Below are positions 9,085 to 18,015 of a stretch of 64,000 nt of DNA, piece by piece. The notes under the pieces are model-generated. The model did no database searches. It saw only the letters and a program-made list of their open reading frames with translations, and was not told the origin of the DNA. Origin of the DNA: Phytophthora colocasiae (lineage: Eukaryota > Oomycota > Peronosporomycetes > Peronosporales > Peronosporaceae); assembly GCA_018806915.1 (NCBI GenBank), contig JAGKQI010000064.1, forward strand, positions 620,001 through 684,000. Reading direction: 5' to 3'. A program made the position numbers and the translations under genes. Positions within the stretch are counted from its first letter, which is position 1. Every line of letters starts with the position of its first letter.

Positions 9085-10758
9085 TGGAATGCTCTAGTCC
9101 GAAGAATGGTGTACTACTTAGTCAAGGAGGAAGAAAAGGTAAACCCCGCGTGTGTCGACTGTGGGTCGCCACTCCTGAGTGACTTAGTTCTCCCGGAAGT
9201 CGATTGGGGAGGAAATGATCTAGAGGAACGGGCTCTGGCGAAAGTAGCTCAGTTCTATCGAGCGATGAGTAGCTCCGTGATGAAACGCATCGTGGGTGTG
9301 ATAATGGAGAAATACTTGAGTGAAGGTCCACTCATCCGAGCTAAGTTGAAAGAGCGAGAAGACCGATGTAATGACTGCCTAAAGACAGCTCTCCCGTCGC
9401 GAAAAACGCGGAGCCCGAAGCAAGTGCGCTTCGACTACTCATCATTGACTGGTCAGAAGATCGAAGAACTGGGGACTCGGTGTTCGCGTGAAGACTCGAA
9501 CAGCGTGTATGAGTACGCGTACGTAGTGTCTGATCCTGTGCGAGTCTCTACTGAGGGAGAAAACCGTGACTCTCGAAAGGCTGGACTAGTCGAACGGGAA
9601 GTGTTCGAAGAAAGCGAAGCCGCTGGTATAGTACCGGAAGGCAAGAGAGTGATTGGCTCAGTAGGTGGAGTGGAAGCTACTTCTCCTGGATATGTCGACT
9701 GTGTCCCGGTGGACATACTCATCGACTCTGGTGCCGTAGTGAGCTTAATCGACCGTAAAGTACTCCGACGGATAGGCCGAAGCTGTGACTCTCTGCGACC
9801 GTACAATGGAAACTTGAACGGAGTGTCGGGTCACCAACTCAAGATACGAGGTGTTGCCGACCTTCCTCTCAGACTTGGGTCCTTGGAGATTGTTCGACCT
9901 TTTGTGGTTGTCGATCACATGCATGTGGATGTGATACTAGGGACCGACTCTCTTCGACAGTTCCGAGCTGTTGTCGACTTGGACACTAACTCAGTGACTC
10001 TGAAAGACACGGGCGAAGTGTTCTCACTGGGTACGCCTAGAGTCGAAGAAGTGCACTCTGCCCGAGTGAGTTCGACTGTTCGCATCTGTCCTGGTGGTCA
10101 AGCACTTGTGGTGTCCGAAGTCCGGGGTCGAGCAAGTGATGGACAAACAGTGCTAGTTGAAGGTGTCCCCGGACTGGACGGCACTGTGCGAGTTGCCCGT
10201 ACGCTATGTACTGTGAATCAAGGGAAGTTATTAGTCGAGGTCTGCAATGCTTCTACCGAGGAACTGATCATCAAGAAGGGTACTCTAGTCGCTGCCGCCA
10301 CAGTAGTGCCGGAGTCGGCTTTCGAGTTGGAGTCCCCGATGACTTCTCCACGAGGTAGTGACTCAAGACCTGTCGAGTCCAGGGGAACCACTGAGGGAGA
10401 CTGGGTGCATTCAGTAGTGAGTGCTGCCGGTGCTACTCCTGGCTTGTCGCTCCACTCCATGCCAAATCTCGAAAAGGAACTAGCTGATGAGTTTGCAGTC
10501 GACTTCACCGGCTCGAAGTTGAGTGAGGAACAGAAGGGATTGTTCAGGCAGACACTCGGGTCTTTTAGAGACTTGTTTGTCGAGACTTCCATGAAACCCG
10601 GTCGGACTCACTTACTTGAGTTCGAGATAGACACTGGTGACCACCCCCCTATCAAGCAGCGACCCTATCGCGTCTCCAAAGCTGAAGGCGATGTGATGGA
10701 AGCCGAAGTGCAGCAGTATCTGGACTTGGGACTCATTCAACCTTCGAGTAGTCCTTGA
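9085..10758 (+). CDS. Gypsy-A aspartic protease and start of RT
   Basis: The ORF has ATG at 9106. Two CxxC pairs (CVDC, CNDC) lie early. The retroviral-type aspartic protease is at about residues 195-290, with catalytic DSG in DILIDSGAVVSLID and flap/ILG region VDVILGTDSLRQF. The last ~50 residues are the RT fingers lead-in (HPPIKQRPYRVS). A TGA at 10756-10758 stops the frame where relatives have tryptophan (the SPWASP context), and RT continues in frame beyond it, so this looks like a TGG to TGA mutation. Confidence 0.85.
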   Translation, partial: WNALVRRMVYYLVKEEEKVNPACVDCGSPLLSDLVLPEVDWGGNDLEERALAKVAQFYRAMSSSVMKRIVGVIMEKYLSEGPLIRAKLKEREDRCNDCLKTALPSRKTRSPKQVRFDYSSLTGQKIEELGTRCSREDSNSVYEYAYVVSDPVRVSTEGENRDSRKAGLVEREVFEESEAAGIVPEGKRVIGSVGGVEATSPGYVDCVPVDILIDSGAVVSLIDRKVLRRIGRSCDSLRPYNGNLNGVSGHQLKIRGVADLPLRLGSLEIVRPFVVVDHMHVDVILGTDSLRQFRAVVDLDTNSVTLKDTGEVFSLGTPRVEEVHSARVSSTVRICPGGQALVVSEVRGRASDGQTVLVEGVPGLDGTVRVARTLCTVNQGKLLVEVCNASTEELIIKKGTLVAAATVVPESAFELESPMTSPRGSDSRPVESRGTTEGDWVHSVVSAAGATPGLSLHSMPNLEKELADEFAVDFTGSKLSEEQKGLFRQTLGSFRDLFVETSMKPGRTHLLEFEIDTGDHPPIKQRPYRVSKAEGDVMEAEVQQYLDLGLIQPSSSP

Positions 10759-12900
10759 GCTAGTCCCGTACTGATGATCCGCAAACCCGACGGGGGTATC
10801 CGCTTCTGTATTGACTACCGGCGCCTGAATGCTGTGACTGTGAAGGACTGTTACCCGATGCCACCCATCGATGACATCCTGGATGTATTAGGAAATGCTA
10901 AGCTCTTCTCAACCATGGACATTGCCTCGGGGTACTGGAATGTGCCGATGGCCGCGGGAAGTGTCGGGAAGACTGCTTTCGCCTGCAAGTTCGGACTGTT
11001 TGAGTGGCTAGTTATGCCGTTTGGACTGTGCAATGCAGTGCCTGCTTTTGAGCGACTTATGGAAGGAGTACTTGTTGACTTGAAGTGGAGGACTTGCTTA
11101 GTCTACTTGGACGACTGTGTAGTGTTCAGTGACGACTTCCCAACTCACCTCGTGCGACTTCGGCAAGTACTCGAGCGCTTCAGGACTGCCGGTTTTAAAC
11201 TCAAGATGAAGAAGTGCAAGTGGGGTCGTGACCAAGTGGCCTTCCTCGGTCACATAGTCACTCCCTCGGGTATACTTCCCAATCCTGAGAAGGTGAAGGC
11301 AGTCATGAATGTCGAGCGACCGAGTGACCTCCGTGCGGTTCGCGCGTTTCTAGGCCTGACTAGTTACTTCCGGAGGTACATACCGGGGTATGCCGCTATC
11401 TCCGCACCCATCGAGAGGCTGAAGGCCAAGGGTGTTCCCTTCGAGTGGAGTCCTGATTGCGAGTCCGCTTTCGTACAACTGAAGCGTAAGCTAGTGGAGC
11501 CTCCTATTCTAGTCTACCCGGACTTCAACAAGCGGTTTAAGCTCTATGTCGACTCCTCGAAGCTAGCCGTGGGTGCCTGTTTGATGCAAGAAGTCGCCGG
11601 TCGTGACCGAGCTATCGCCTACGCTAGTAAATTACTAGTTGGGTCAGAGAAGAACTGGGTGAACAACCAGAACGGCACTTCGGAGATCGAGTGCTGGGGA
11701 ATCGTGTGGGCGACCCGCAAATTCAGGTGCTACCTCGACCGTTACGAGTTCGATCTCTTCACCGACCATAAGGCACTACTGTGGGTGTTCAGTGACGCTA
11801 ATAGAACTAGCAACGCTAAACTAGCCAGGTGGGCGATGGAGCTGTCACAGTTACGGTTCAAAGTGTATCACCGGCCTGGTACTTCCATGGGCCACGTGGA
11901 CGGACTCTCTAGACTACGTGCAGTGACTGTCAGTGCTGTTACTATGGCCGAGCTACTGAACGAAGCTAACGAGGATGAACCGGCTCCTGCTCTGGTCGGG
12001 GAGAGTGAGACTGAAGTCGCGGCGGAAGAAGTCGCTAGAACGACTCCTACTAACACCGGAGGAAGTGATCAAGTCGCGGTCGGGGAGCGACTCCCTGACG
12101 AAGAACATACTGTCGAATCTACTACTCCGACCCCGACGCCTGACGAGGCTTCTCTTGACGAAGAACAACTACTAGTATCACCCATCGACGTGTTCGGCCT
12201 GGATCAAGCCCGTTTTAAAGAAGAACAGAAACGCACCCCTTGGATACTGGCGATGATTGCTTTCCTAGAGAGTGGCGCACTGGCCCTCGACGCTCAAATG
12301 CGAGCGAAGGTGTTGTCCTTGGCCCCCCACTACACTGTGAAGAACGGTATCCTGATGCGACGAGTACACTTGAAAGCTCGAGCCGGCCCAGCTCGATCGC
12401 TAGAAGTGCCAGTGATTCCGATCACTTACATCGCTACTGTGCTACACCACTGTCACTCCGATGTCTTCGCTGCTCACGTGGGAGTCACTAAAACTATGGA
12501 CAAAGTGCGAAAGCACGCCTACTGGCACGGTTGGAAGAAGGATGTCGCTGAGTATGTCCGCGAGTGTACTGTTTGTGGGAGTGGCAAAGGCTACCGCCCG
12601 TGGCGAAATGGACTCACGCAGAAAATGCCGATACAAGAACTGTCTGGTCCTTTTTCACTTCTGGTGGTGGATGCTGTTGGCCCTCTCGTGACTACTCCTA
12701 GAGGCAACAAATTTATCCTGGTGTTTGCGGACTACTTCACCCGGTGGGTAGAAGCGTTTGCAATTGAGCGTTTGGATTCTGTGACTTTTGTGGAAATCAT
12801 GGTGAACGAAGTGATATCACGACATGGAGTGCCTGAAAAGCTACTAACCAAGGGTCCAACTTTATCTCCGAGTTGGCAAGGTCGCTGTACGAGACTCTAG
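10759..12900 (+). CDS. Gypsy-A reverse transcriptase, RNase H, integrase N-terminus
   Basis: Same frame as the preceding ORF. RT motifs: FCIDYRRLNAVT, FSTMDIASGYW, VMPFGLCNA and YLDD. RNase H follows (LYVDSSK, FTDHKALLWVF). After a charged linker comes the integrase zinc module (HH...C..C in HHCHSD and CTVCGSG) and the core start (VVDAVGPL, FADYFTRWVEAF). The frame breaks near 12849, just before the second catalytic Asp: the continuation is in another frame for about 95 bp, then shifts again to the ORF at 12980. Confidence 0.88.
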   Translation, partial: ASPVLMIRKPDGGIRFCIDYRRLNAVTVKDCYPMPPIDDILDVLGNAKLFSTMDIASGYWNVPMAAGSVGKTAFACKFGLFEWLVMPFGLCNAVPAFERLMEGVLVDLKWRTCLVYLDDCVVFSDDFPTHLVRLRQVLERFRTAGFKLKMKKCKWGRDQVAFLGHIVTPSGILPNPEKVKAVMNVERPSDLRAVRAFLGLTSYFRRYIPGYAAISAPIERLKAKGVPFEWSPDCESAFVQLKRKLVEPPILVYPDFNKRFKLYVDSSKLAVGACLMQEVAGRDRAIAYASKLLVGSEKNWVNNQNGTSEIECWGIVWATRKFRCYLDRYEFDLFTDHKALLWVFSDANRTSNAKLARWAMELSQLRFKVYHRPGTSMGHVDGLSRLRAVTVSAVTMAELLNEANEDEPAPALVGESETEVAAEEVARTTPTNTGGSDQVAVGERLPDEEHTVESTTPTPTPDEASLDEEQLLVSPIDVFGLDQARFKEEQKRTPWILAMIAFLESGALALDAQMRAKVLSLAPHYTVKNGILMRRVHLKARAGPARSLEVPVIPITYIATVLHHCHSDVFAAHVGVTKTMDKVRKHAYWHGWKKDVAEYVRECTVCGSGKGYRPWRNGLTQKMPIQELSGPFSLLVVDAVGPLVTTPRGNKFILVFADYFTRWVEAFAIERLDSVTFVEIMVNEVISRHGVPEKLLTKGPTLSPSWQGRCTRL

Positions 12901-12979
12901 GGATTAAAAAGTTGTTTGGGGCGGCTTATCATCCACAAACTCAGGACTCGTCGAACGCTTCAACGGAACTCTAATTGGA

Positions 12980-13897
12980 ATGCTACGCATGTATGTGAGT
13001 GAGTCCCAAGATGACTGGGACTTGTATCTACCTAGAGTACTCTTCGCCTATCGGACTTCCTTTCACGAAGCCCTAGGTGACTCTCCGTTCTTCAGTCTGT
13101 ATGGTCGTGACCCGGTGCTACCTCTCGACTTGGCTTTCCTGAACACTTCCTCGCAGTGGAAGAGTAATGAGGTCGCGACTTACCGACGTCGACTCTACCT
13201 GTCTCTACGCGATACTCGTCGACTGGTCGAAAGGCAACTACTCAAGGCACAGAGTCGCCATGGACAGCGACTCCACAGTCAAGTGTCTGTGAAGTTTGAG
13301 GAAGGTGATGCTGTCTGGGTCTACCAGTATTTCAGGGCTCGCCGAGGAGAAAAGACTTCGAAGAAGTTAGCTTTCTCCTGGCATGGTCCTTACCGAATAG
13401 TTGGTACTGTCGGTGAGAACGCCTACCGCGTCGCCATCCCGACTCACCCTAACAGGGTAGTCACCATCAATGTGAATCGACTCAAACCCTTCCGGGGTCG
13501 CTGGAGTCGACCTTTTCCTACCGAAGTACCTGAAGGCATTACTACTACTCCGGGCGAGGACGACGAGGGTCCACTCGCTGAGGAGGACTTACCCTCGACG
13601 AGCTATATCGAGCGACTTGTCATTGGATCTGAAGAGACTGCTTTCGCTGGAGCGAGTCTATCGGTGGTCGACATACTTGCTCGAAGAAAGAAGGCTGGTG
13701 AGTTGCAGTATCTAGTGCTACTTGCTACCTACGAGACGAGTTGGTTGCCTGCGACTTCACTCCGCCCCGATTTTGACGTGTTGATCACAGCGTTTGAGGG
13801 TACTAGGCGAAAGGAGCGGGGACTCCCTCAACTCCGTCGTAGTGCTCGGCTGGTTGACGCCAACGCGGCTGTCGACGAGGATGAATTACTCTTTTAA
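12980..13897 (+). CDS. Gypsy-A integrase C-terminal part with chromodomain-like tail
   Basis: Continues integrase after two frameshifts between about 12849 and 12960. Visible are the late integrase core (LYLPRVLFAYRTSFHEALG, SPFFSLYGRDP), the GPY/F module (FSWHGPYRIVG, VNRLKPFRGRW) and a chromodomain-like end (VVDILARRKKAGELQYLV, then TSWLPATSL). Chromodomains in Ty3/Gypsy integrases steer insertion toward marked chromatin. No stop interrupts this part. It marks Gypsy-A as chromovirus-like. Confidence 0.85.
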   Translation: MLRMYVSESQDDWDLYLPRVLFAYRTSFHEALGDSPFFSLYGRDPVLPLDLAFLNTSSQWKSNEVATYRRRLYLSLRDTRRLVERQLLKAQSRHGQRLHSQVSVKFEEGDAVWVYQYFRARRGEKTSKKLAFSWHGPYRIVGTVGENAYRVAIPTHPNRVVTINVNRLKPFRGRWSRPFPTEVPEGITTTPGEDDEGPLAEEDLPSTSYIERLVIGSEETAFAGASLSVVDILARRKKAGELQYLVLLATYETSWLPATSLRPDFDVLITAFEGTRRKERGLPQLRRSARLVDANAAVDEDELLF

Positions 13898-14486
13898 GTG
13901 ATGAGTCGGACTAGTCAAGACAGTGACGACTCCTCTTGACGATAAGTCCTGCGATGCGAGTGTTCGAGCGGAACACTCTTCTCTACATTTTCGACTACGT
14001 TTGGACGATCTAATGACTGTCCCTGCATAATCCTGTGAACTTTCAACGACTGCCTTGCTGAGGATACTCTCAACTGTGCCGTGACTGCCGACTACTACGA
14101 GACGATGAAATGGACTTCACTTGGCGGCAACTACTACTTGATGATTAACTACTACTTGATGATTGACTACTGTCTGATGATTTACTACTACTGGATGACC
14201 ACTGCTTATTTGGGGACTATCGACTACTCGGTGACTTTGGTGGTCCGGTGACTCCTCTTCTCCTGGTGATCATCGACGGAGTGGAGCTGTCTTGTGACTC
14301 CGGGTGTCACAAGACTAGGGAGAGACTCCACCTCGAGGAAGAGCGACGGTTTTGACTGGAAATAATGAAGGTGAAACGAGAAGGCGACTTGAGATTACGC
14401 GGTTAAACTTTGGTGACTACACGAAGCGATATAAACTGCCATCCTACTCCTGCGTCGAAGCCCTTCTACTCGTTCGCGCTAGCACA
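13898..14486 (+). other. Gypsy-A spacer with tandem repeats
   Basis: Non-coding between pol and the antisense ORF. At about 14126-14230 there are 4-5 degenerate copies of a ~18-20 bp unit of the type actactacttgatgatt. GACT-rich sequence continues to 14300. Confidence 0.6.
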
Positions 14487-16118
14487 TTAAGTTGGCACTG
14501 GCGGCTTCTCCTCGTCAAGGTTGTCCTCCTCGAAGTCGCTTTCGTCTTCGGACCCGCTCTCCTCTGATCCCCTTTTTCCTCGGAACCCCTTCAGCGGCGT
14601 GGCTATCTCGGCCGTGGGGCTGCCGTCCGGGCGAAAGCAGAGAGTGAATCCTGGCACGCTCTCCTCTTTAACACTGAACGCTGGAATGGGAGAGGGCTGG
14701 TAGTTGCCGGCTTTCACCTTCTCCTTGATCTCCTTCTCCTTCTTCTCGATGCGACCACTGTTAGTCAACTTGTACCAAACACCGGAGAGTCGATCGCCCA
14801 CCCAACGTTCCTTGTCGGGATCCTCCTTCGAACAGACATCCCTACGGACTAAGGCCAGAGCTTCGTCCGTCAGCCGGTACTCAGGCTTTTGATCTGGATC
14901 CATAGCGTTGGTAGACACCAGCAAGGATGTAATGTTGCGAAACCCTCCCTGGTCCAATTGGAAGGGCTTCAAAGCCCCTTTGACGCGAACGTGATACGCC
15001 TCTCGATCCTGCGAGTATAAGCACGTGAGATTCATCATCGTGGGACCCTCGTACTTGTTCGCGTCCGGGGCGTTCTTGCCTGGCTGTCCGCCCATCCACA
15101 TCAATCGTCGATCCGGTTCGACACCTTCGAAGAGCCGCAGGAATCCGTAGTAACCCCAACTTTCGATACAGCGACTTAGGAACTTGAGTCGCTCGGTGCA
15201 CGCCAACTGTTTCCAGCGGCGACGCTGACCCCGAGAAGTAGTACTTAGAGGAGCGTTGAGCTGCCACTCAAAGAAGCGACTTCGATTCGCCATCCAGAAG
15301 CGCCAGTGAGCGATGTGTAGATCCCTGTTCTCGAGAGGGTCGTACCACACTTTAGAGTGTTCCCATGGATACGCGAGCTCGAAACAAAACCTGTTCATGT
15401 TAGCCGCTCGACGGTAGATGGCTTCGACGTCGGCCGAGATTCTGACCGGAGTGTTGTCGGCCAACACTAGAGGACTAAAGTCGGTCTCGGGTGGAGTCGC
15501 TGTCGTGTCTTCTGATTCTCTCGCCTTCTTGGACTCCTGGGGGCTCTTAGACGACGACTTTCGCTTGCCCAACACCGAAGGAGACTGATCCTTGCCGAGG
15601 GCCAGGAGGGCTGCACTCGTAGCCGCCTCGGATGCCGTCGTTTTCCCCTTCTTCTTGGGAACCTTTTGCCTAGGAGTTATCTTCGCGACGGGAGGAGCCT
15701 TGCCGTGGATTACAGGTGCCGAGCTAACCTCTGGGTTTGGGAGGTCGTGGGTGTTCGAGAATCGCTCATGGACATACGCATTAGTGGCTTCACGTTGTGC
15801 CGAAGGTTTAGGCAGCAACATCACTGGGTCCGTGAAGGCCAAGTCCTTGTCGTCCGTGTCGTCGAGGATGGACAGAGCAATCTGGTCCAAGACAAACAGT
15901 CCTGAAGAGCCTTCGTTCACAGATAATTTCTCCCTCATGGCCGTCCAGAATTCTCGTTGCGCTTGCTTCTTGACCCTCTCCTCGGACGAAGTTACTCCGG
16001 GTGCGATAATTGCGGTGATCTGCTTGACTATTTCGTCGTTCAGAGATGCTGTGGCTGGCGCCGAGGAGGACGGCGAAGCGGGACGTGGCGTGCCTGGGGC
16101 GGACTTAGTCGCTCCCAT
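14487..16118 (-). CDS. Gypsy-A antisense ORF (543 aa), unknown function
   Basis: A single intact minus-strand frame from ATG 16118 lies inside Gypsy-A between pol and the sense 3' ORF. The N-terminal ~200 residues are Ala/Pro/Ser/Lys-rich with a basic patch (PKKKGK, KRKSSSKS) that may be a nuclear signal. The middle (about 215-430) looks folded and Trp/Arg-rich (YPWEHSKVWYDP, AHWRFWMANRSRFFEW, RFLSRC-like helix). The C terminus is strongly acidic. I know no family for it. Antisense ORFs between pol and the 3' LTR are described in some large plant Gypsy lineages; homology to those is not shown. It has no stop although pol of the same element is broken. Confidence 0.6.
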   Translation of the reverse strand: MGATKSAPGTPRPASPSSSAPATASLNDEIVKQITAIIAPGVTSSEERVKKQAQREFWTAMREKLSVNEGSSGLFVLDQIALSILDDTDDKDLAFTDPVMLLPKPSAQREATNAYVHERFSNTHDLPNPEVSSAPVIHGKAPPVAKITPRQKVPKKKGKTTASEAATSAALLALGKDQSPSVLGKRKSSSKSPQESKKARESEDTTATPPETDFSPLVLADNTPVRISADVEAIYRRAANMNRFCFELAYPWEHSKVWYDPLENRDLHIAHWRFWMANRSRFFEWQLNAPLSTTSRGQRRRWKQLACTERLKFLSRCIESWGYYGFLRLFEGVEPDRRLMWMGGQPGKNAPDANKYEGPTMMNLTCLYSQDREAYHVRVKGALKPFQLDQGGFRNITSLLVSTNAMDPDQKPEYRLTDEALALVRRDVCSKEDPDKERWVGDRLSGVWYKLTNSGRIEKKEKEIKEKVKAGNYQPSPIPAFSVKEESVPGFTLCFRPDGSPTAEIATPLKGFRGKRGSEESGSEDESDFEEDNLDEEKPPVPT

Positions 16119-16521
16119 CGTTCACGGGAAGGCGGTGACTGGAATCTGTGGTCTTGGTGCCGGAGCCGTAGCAAATTGAGGAATGAGAGCCACTCGTTGG
16201 CTGTAAGGTTGACTATACGGTCCCCTGAGTACTCCTCTGAGAACTCTGCCTTCAGATCTCCTTGTGCCCTGGGACGAGACGTGCGTGTTTCCGGGTAATT
16301 CCCGCGAAAGACTTCGGGGATTGATGAGAACGGCTCAGTGGAATTTCTTGAATATTTCTTCATACAACGGTCAAGTGTAAGCTCCTCGACCTCCTATCGA
16401 GTCGGACCCTTTGTTTGACCGGGCTTGGCGCTGAGTGAACACTCCTGCCATTTTCTCTTTCGACTCCTCCGAATTAAGTGACTCTCGTGACTCCTACCTG
16501 CGACTTCTACCTGACTCCACC

Positions 16522-17694
16522 ATGTACGAGCTGCTACTGTCCGCGTACGAGAACTACTTTCGTCTCGAGCTACTCCCTGCTTACCTAACTACTGTGCTGC
16601 TCTGGGTACTGACGTCTTCGGTCCGTGGAGTAGCCTGGTCATTGACGACTCAAGCCTGGATGGTGGTGTCTGTGAACTCGTCGATACTATTCAATTTTGT
16701 GACTCGATACCAGGAAGTGCTTAGCGACCCCGAACTCAACCAACTCGCTGGACCGTCGTACGCGTTCGCTCTGTGGAACGCTTTCTTTGCCGTCCCTGTC
16801 CAAGTACTGGAGGAAGGCGAAGATGAATATGGTCCGTACGGGGTAATGTTACGGAGTTGGTGGGCCGCCTTATTGGTCACTTTTGGCGACTACCTCCCGG
16901 ATTTGAGCATGCGTTCGGGATATTCCTACTTGGCTTACTCTCGCGCTACGTGGGAGGCTTGGGCAACCGTTGGTCAGCGAGTCCTGGCCATCGTCAAGGG
17001 TTGCTGCTGGTTTATTCTACTAGTACTCTCGCTGGTTATTCACGTGCCTATGATGCTGTACGACCTGTTGGAGTTCGTGACTCTGGGAACTGCTGGTTTA
17101 GCCGTGGTGCTCGTGGTGACGAATTTACTCAACCTAGTGTTCGCGTGGACTCGCTGGCTAACTCCCACTACAGGCGTCATTGTTGCTGTCGGAATTGTGA
17201 CCCATGGTTGGCGATTTGGCCAAGGAAGTAGCCGTCTGAAGAGTGCTGCTCCCAGATTTGTGGTGAAGAAGGCGCTAAAGTCTGTGCGCCGCGAAGTGAA
17301 TCGATGCAACCGTCGAGAGGCTGCTTGCCTTGCTAGTCTCAGAAGTTCCGTAGTTCCCGTCGAAACCGTCCGCCCTACAGTTACCCTCTCTGAAGGGAGG
17401 AGCTCCGTCCTTCCGAGCGAAACTCCGAACGAGGTTTCGACTACTACTCCTTCGCTGCCTACTTACCGTCCTGAGGTCGAGTCTGGCTTTGTTCTCAGTA
17501 GCGATGAGCAACGCGTCGTGCAGTGCCTCCGCGACATGGGGCACGGCCGTGCCGATCGCGGACGCTCGGCTCTTGGTCGGGGAGTTTTTCCCGTGCCCGG
17601 GAATATGACGTTCGAACCTGCGTGTACGGCTGTGCCCCATGCCTCGGGGCCTTGTCATTCGTCGCACTCGTCATGTTGTGACCACTTGGCGTAG
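16522..17694 (+). CDS. Gypsy-A 3' ORF with several membrane spans (env-position protein)
   Basis: The frame is open from 16435 (GTG, preceded by a stop). The first ATG at 16522 gives about 390 residues. Hydrophobic stretches occur near LLPAYLTTVLLWVL, YAFALWNAFFAVPV, WFILLVLSLVIHVPMML, AGLAVVLVVTNLLNLVF and TGVIVAVGIVTHGW, giving 4-5 likely membrane spans. A basic, then Ser/Thr-rich C-terminal region follows. It occupies the place of env in retroviruses and runs over the 3' LTR start. No fusion peptide, cleavage site or glycosylated ectodomain was recognised, so env function is not claimed; a multi-pass membrane protein is what is seen. Confidence 0.6.
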   Translation: MYELLLSAYENYFRLELLPAYLTTVLLWVLTSSVRGVAWSLTTQAWMVVSVNSSILFNFVTRYQEVLSDPELNQLAGPSYAFALWNAFFAVPVQVLEEGEDEYGPYGVMLRSWWAALLVTFGDYLPDLSMRSGYSYLAYSRATWEAWATVGQRVLAIVKGCCWFILLVLSLVIHVPMMLYDLLEFVTLGTAGLAVVLVVTNLLNLVFAWTRWLTPTTGVIVAVGIVTHGWRFGQGSSRLKSAAPRFVVKKALKSVRREVNRCNRREAACLASLRSSVVPVETVRPTVTLSEGRSSVLPSETPNEVSTTTPSLPTYRPEVESGFVLSSDEQRVVQCLRDMGHGRADRGRSALGRGVFPVPGNMTFEPACTAVPHASGPCHSSHSSCCDHLA

Positions 17695-18015
17695 TGTTCC
17701 GTCCGAGGTCCACTCCGGGGTACGTCCCCGTTTACTACAGTCTGTGCCGTCTATCAACATCCTCCCGTGAGTGTCGTGCGGAGGGAGGACACTCTCAAGG
17801 ACTCCCGCTCTAGTGTTTCGACGGGGAGTCACCCTTACAAGTGTGCATTGGAGCAGTGAGTTCCCTGCATAACTAGTCAGTCGTGATTTTACCTGCTAAG
17901 AAGAAGAACAACAACAAGACACTTACATTTGTTTTAGTTAAGTCTTCTACCTCCCTGCCCGGACCTGCACTCACATAACAGCCCGCTAGTACCCGATCCT
18001 TATCAGGTCGCGACA
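17587..18015 (+). repeat. Gypsy-A 3' LTR (429 bp)
   Basis: Same as the 5' LTR plus a 12-nt insertion. The expected TGT start reads TTT here. A G-rich tract (ggtcggggag) lies immediately upstream as polypurine tract. The terminal bases also encode the false last residues of the interrupted Copia-A ORF. Confidence 0.9.

Larger units (their letters stand above)
4347..18015 (+). mobile_element. Gypsy-A: 13.7 kb chromodomain Ty3/Gypsy element with extra ORFs
   Basis: Full-length plus-strand element with LTRs of 417 and 429 bp, a candidate primer site right after the 5' LTR, and a 4-bp target duplication GGCA (4343-4346 and 18016-18019). It carries gag, an acidic ORF, protease, RT, RNase H, integrase and a chromodomain-like tail, then about 3.7 kb with a 543-codon antisense ORF and a multi-membrane-span sense ORF. 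LTRs look near-identical apart from a 12-nt indel and the first bases of the right LTR, so insertion is fairly recent. pol has at least one nonsense codon and two frameshifts. Confidence 0.92.

Noticed and set aside
15592..16298. Plus-strand ORFs opposite the antisense ORF of Gypsy-A
   Set aside because: The minus frame is three times longer, begins with ATG and has domain-like composition; the plus frames are its shadows.
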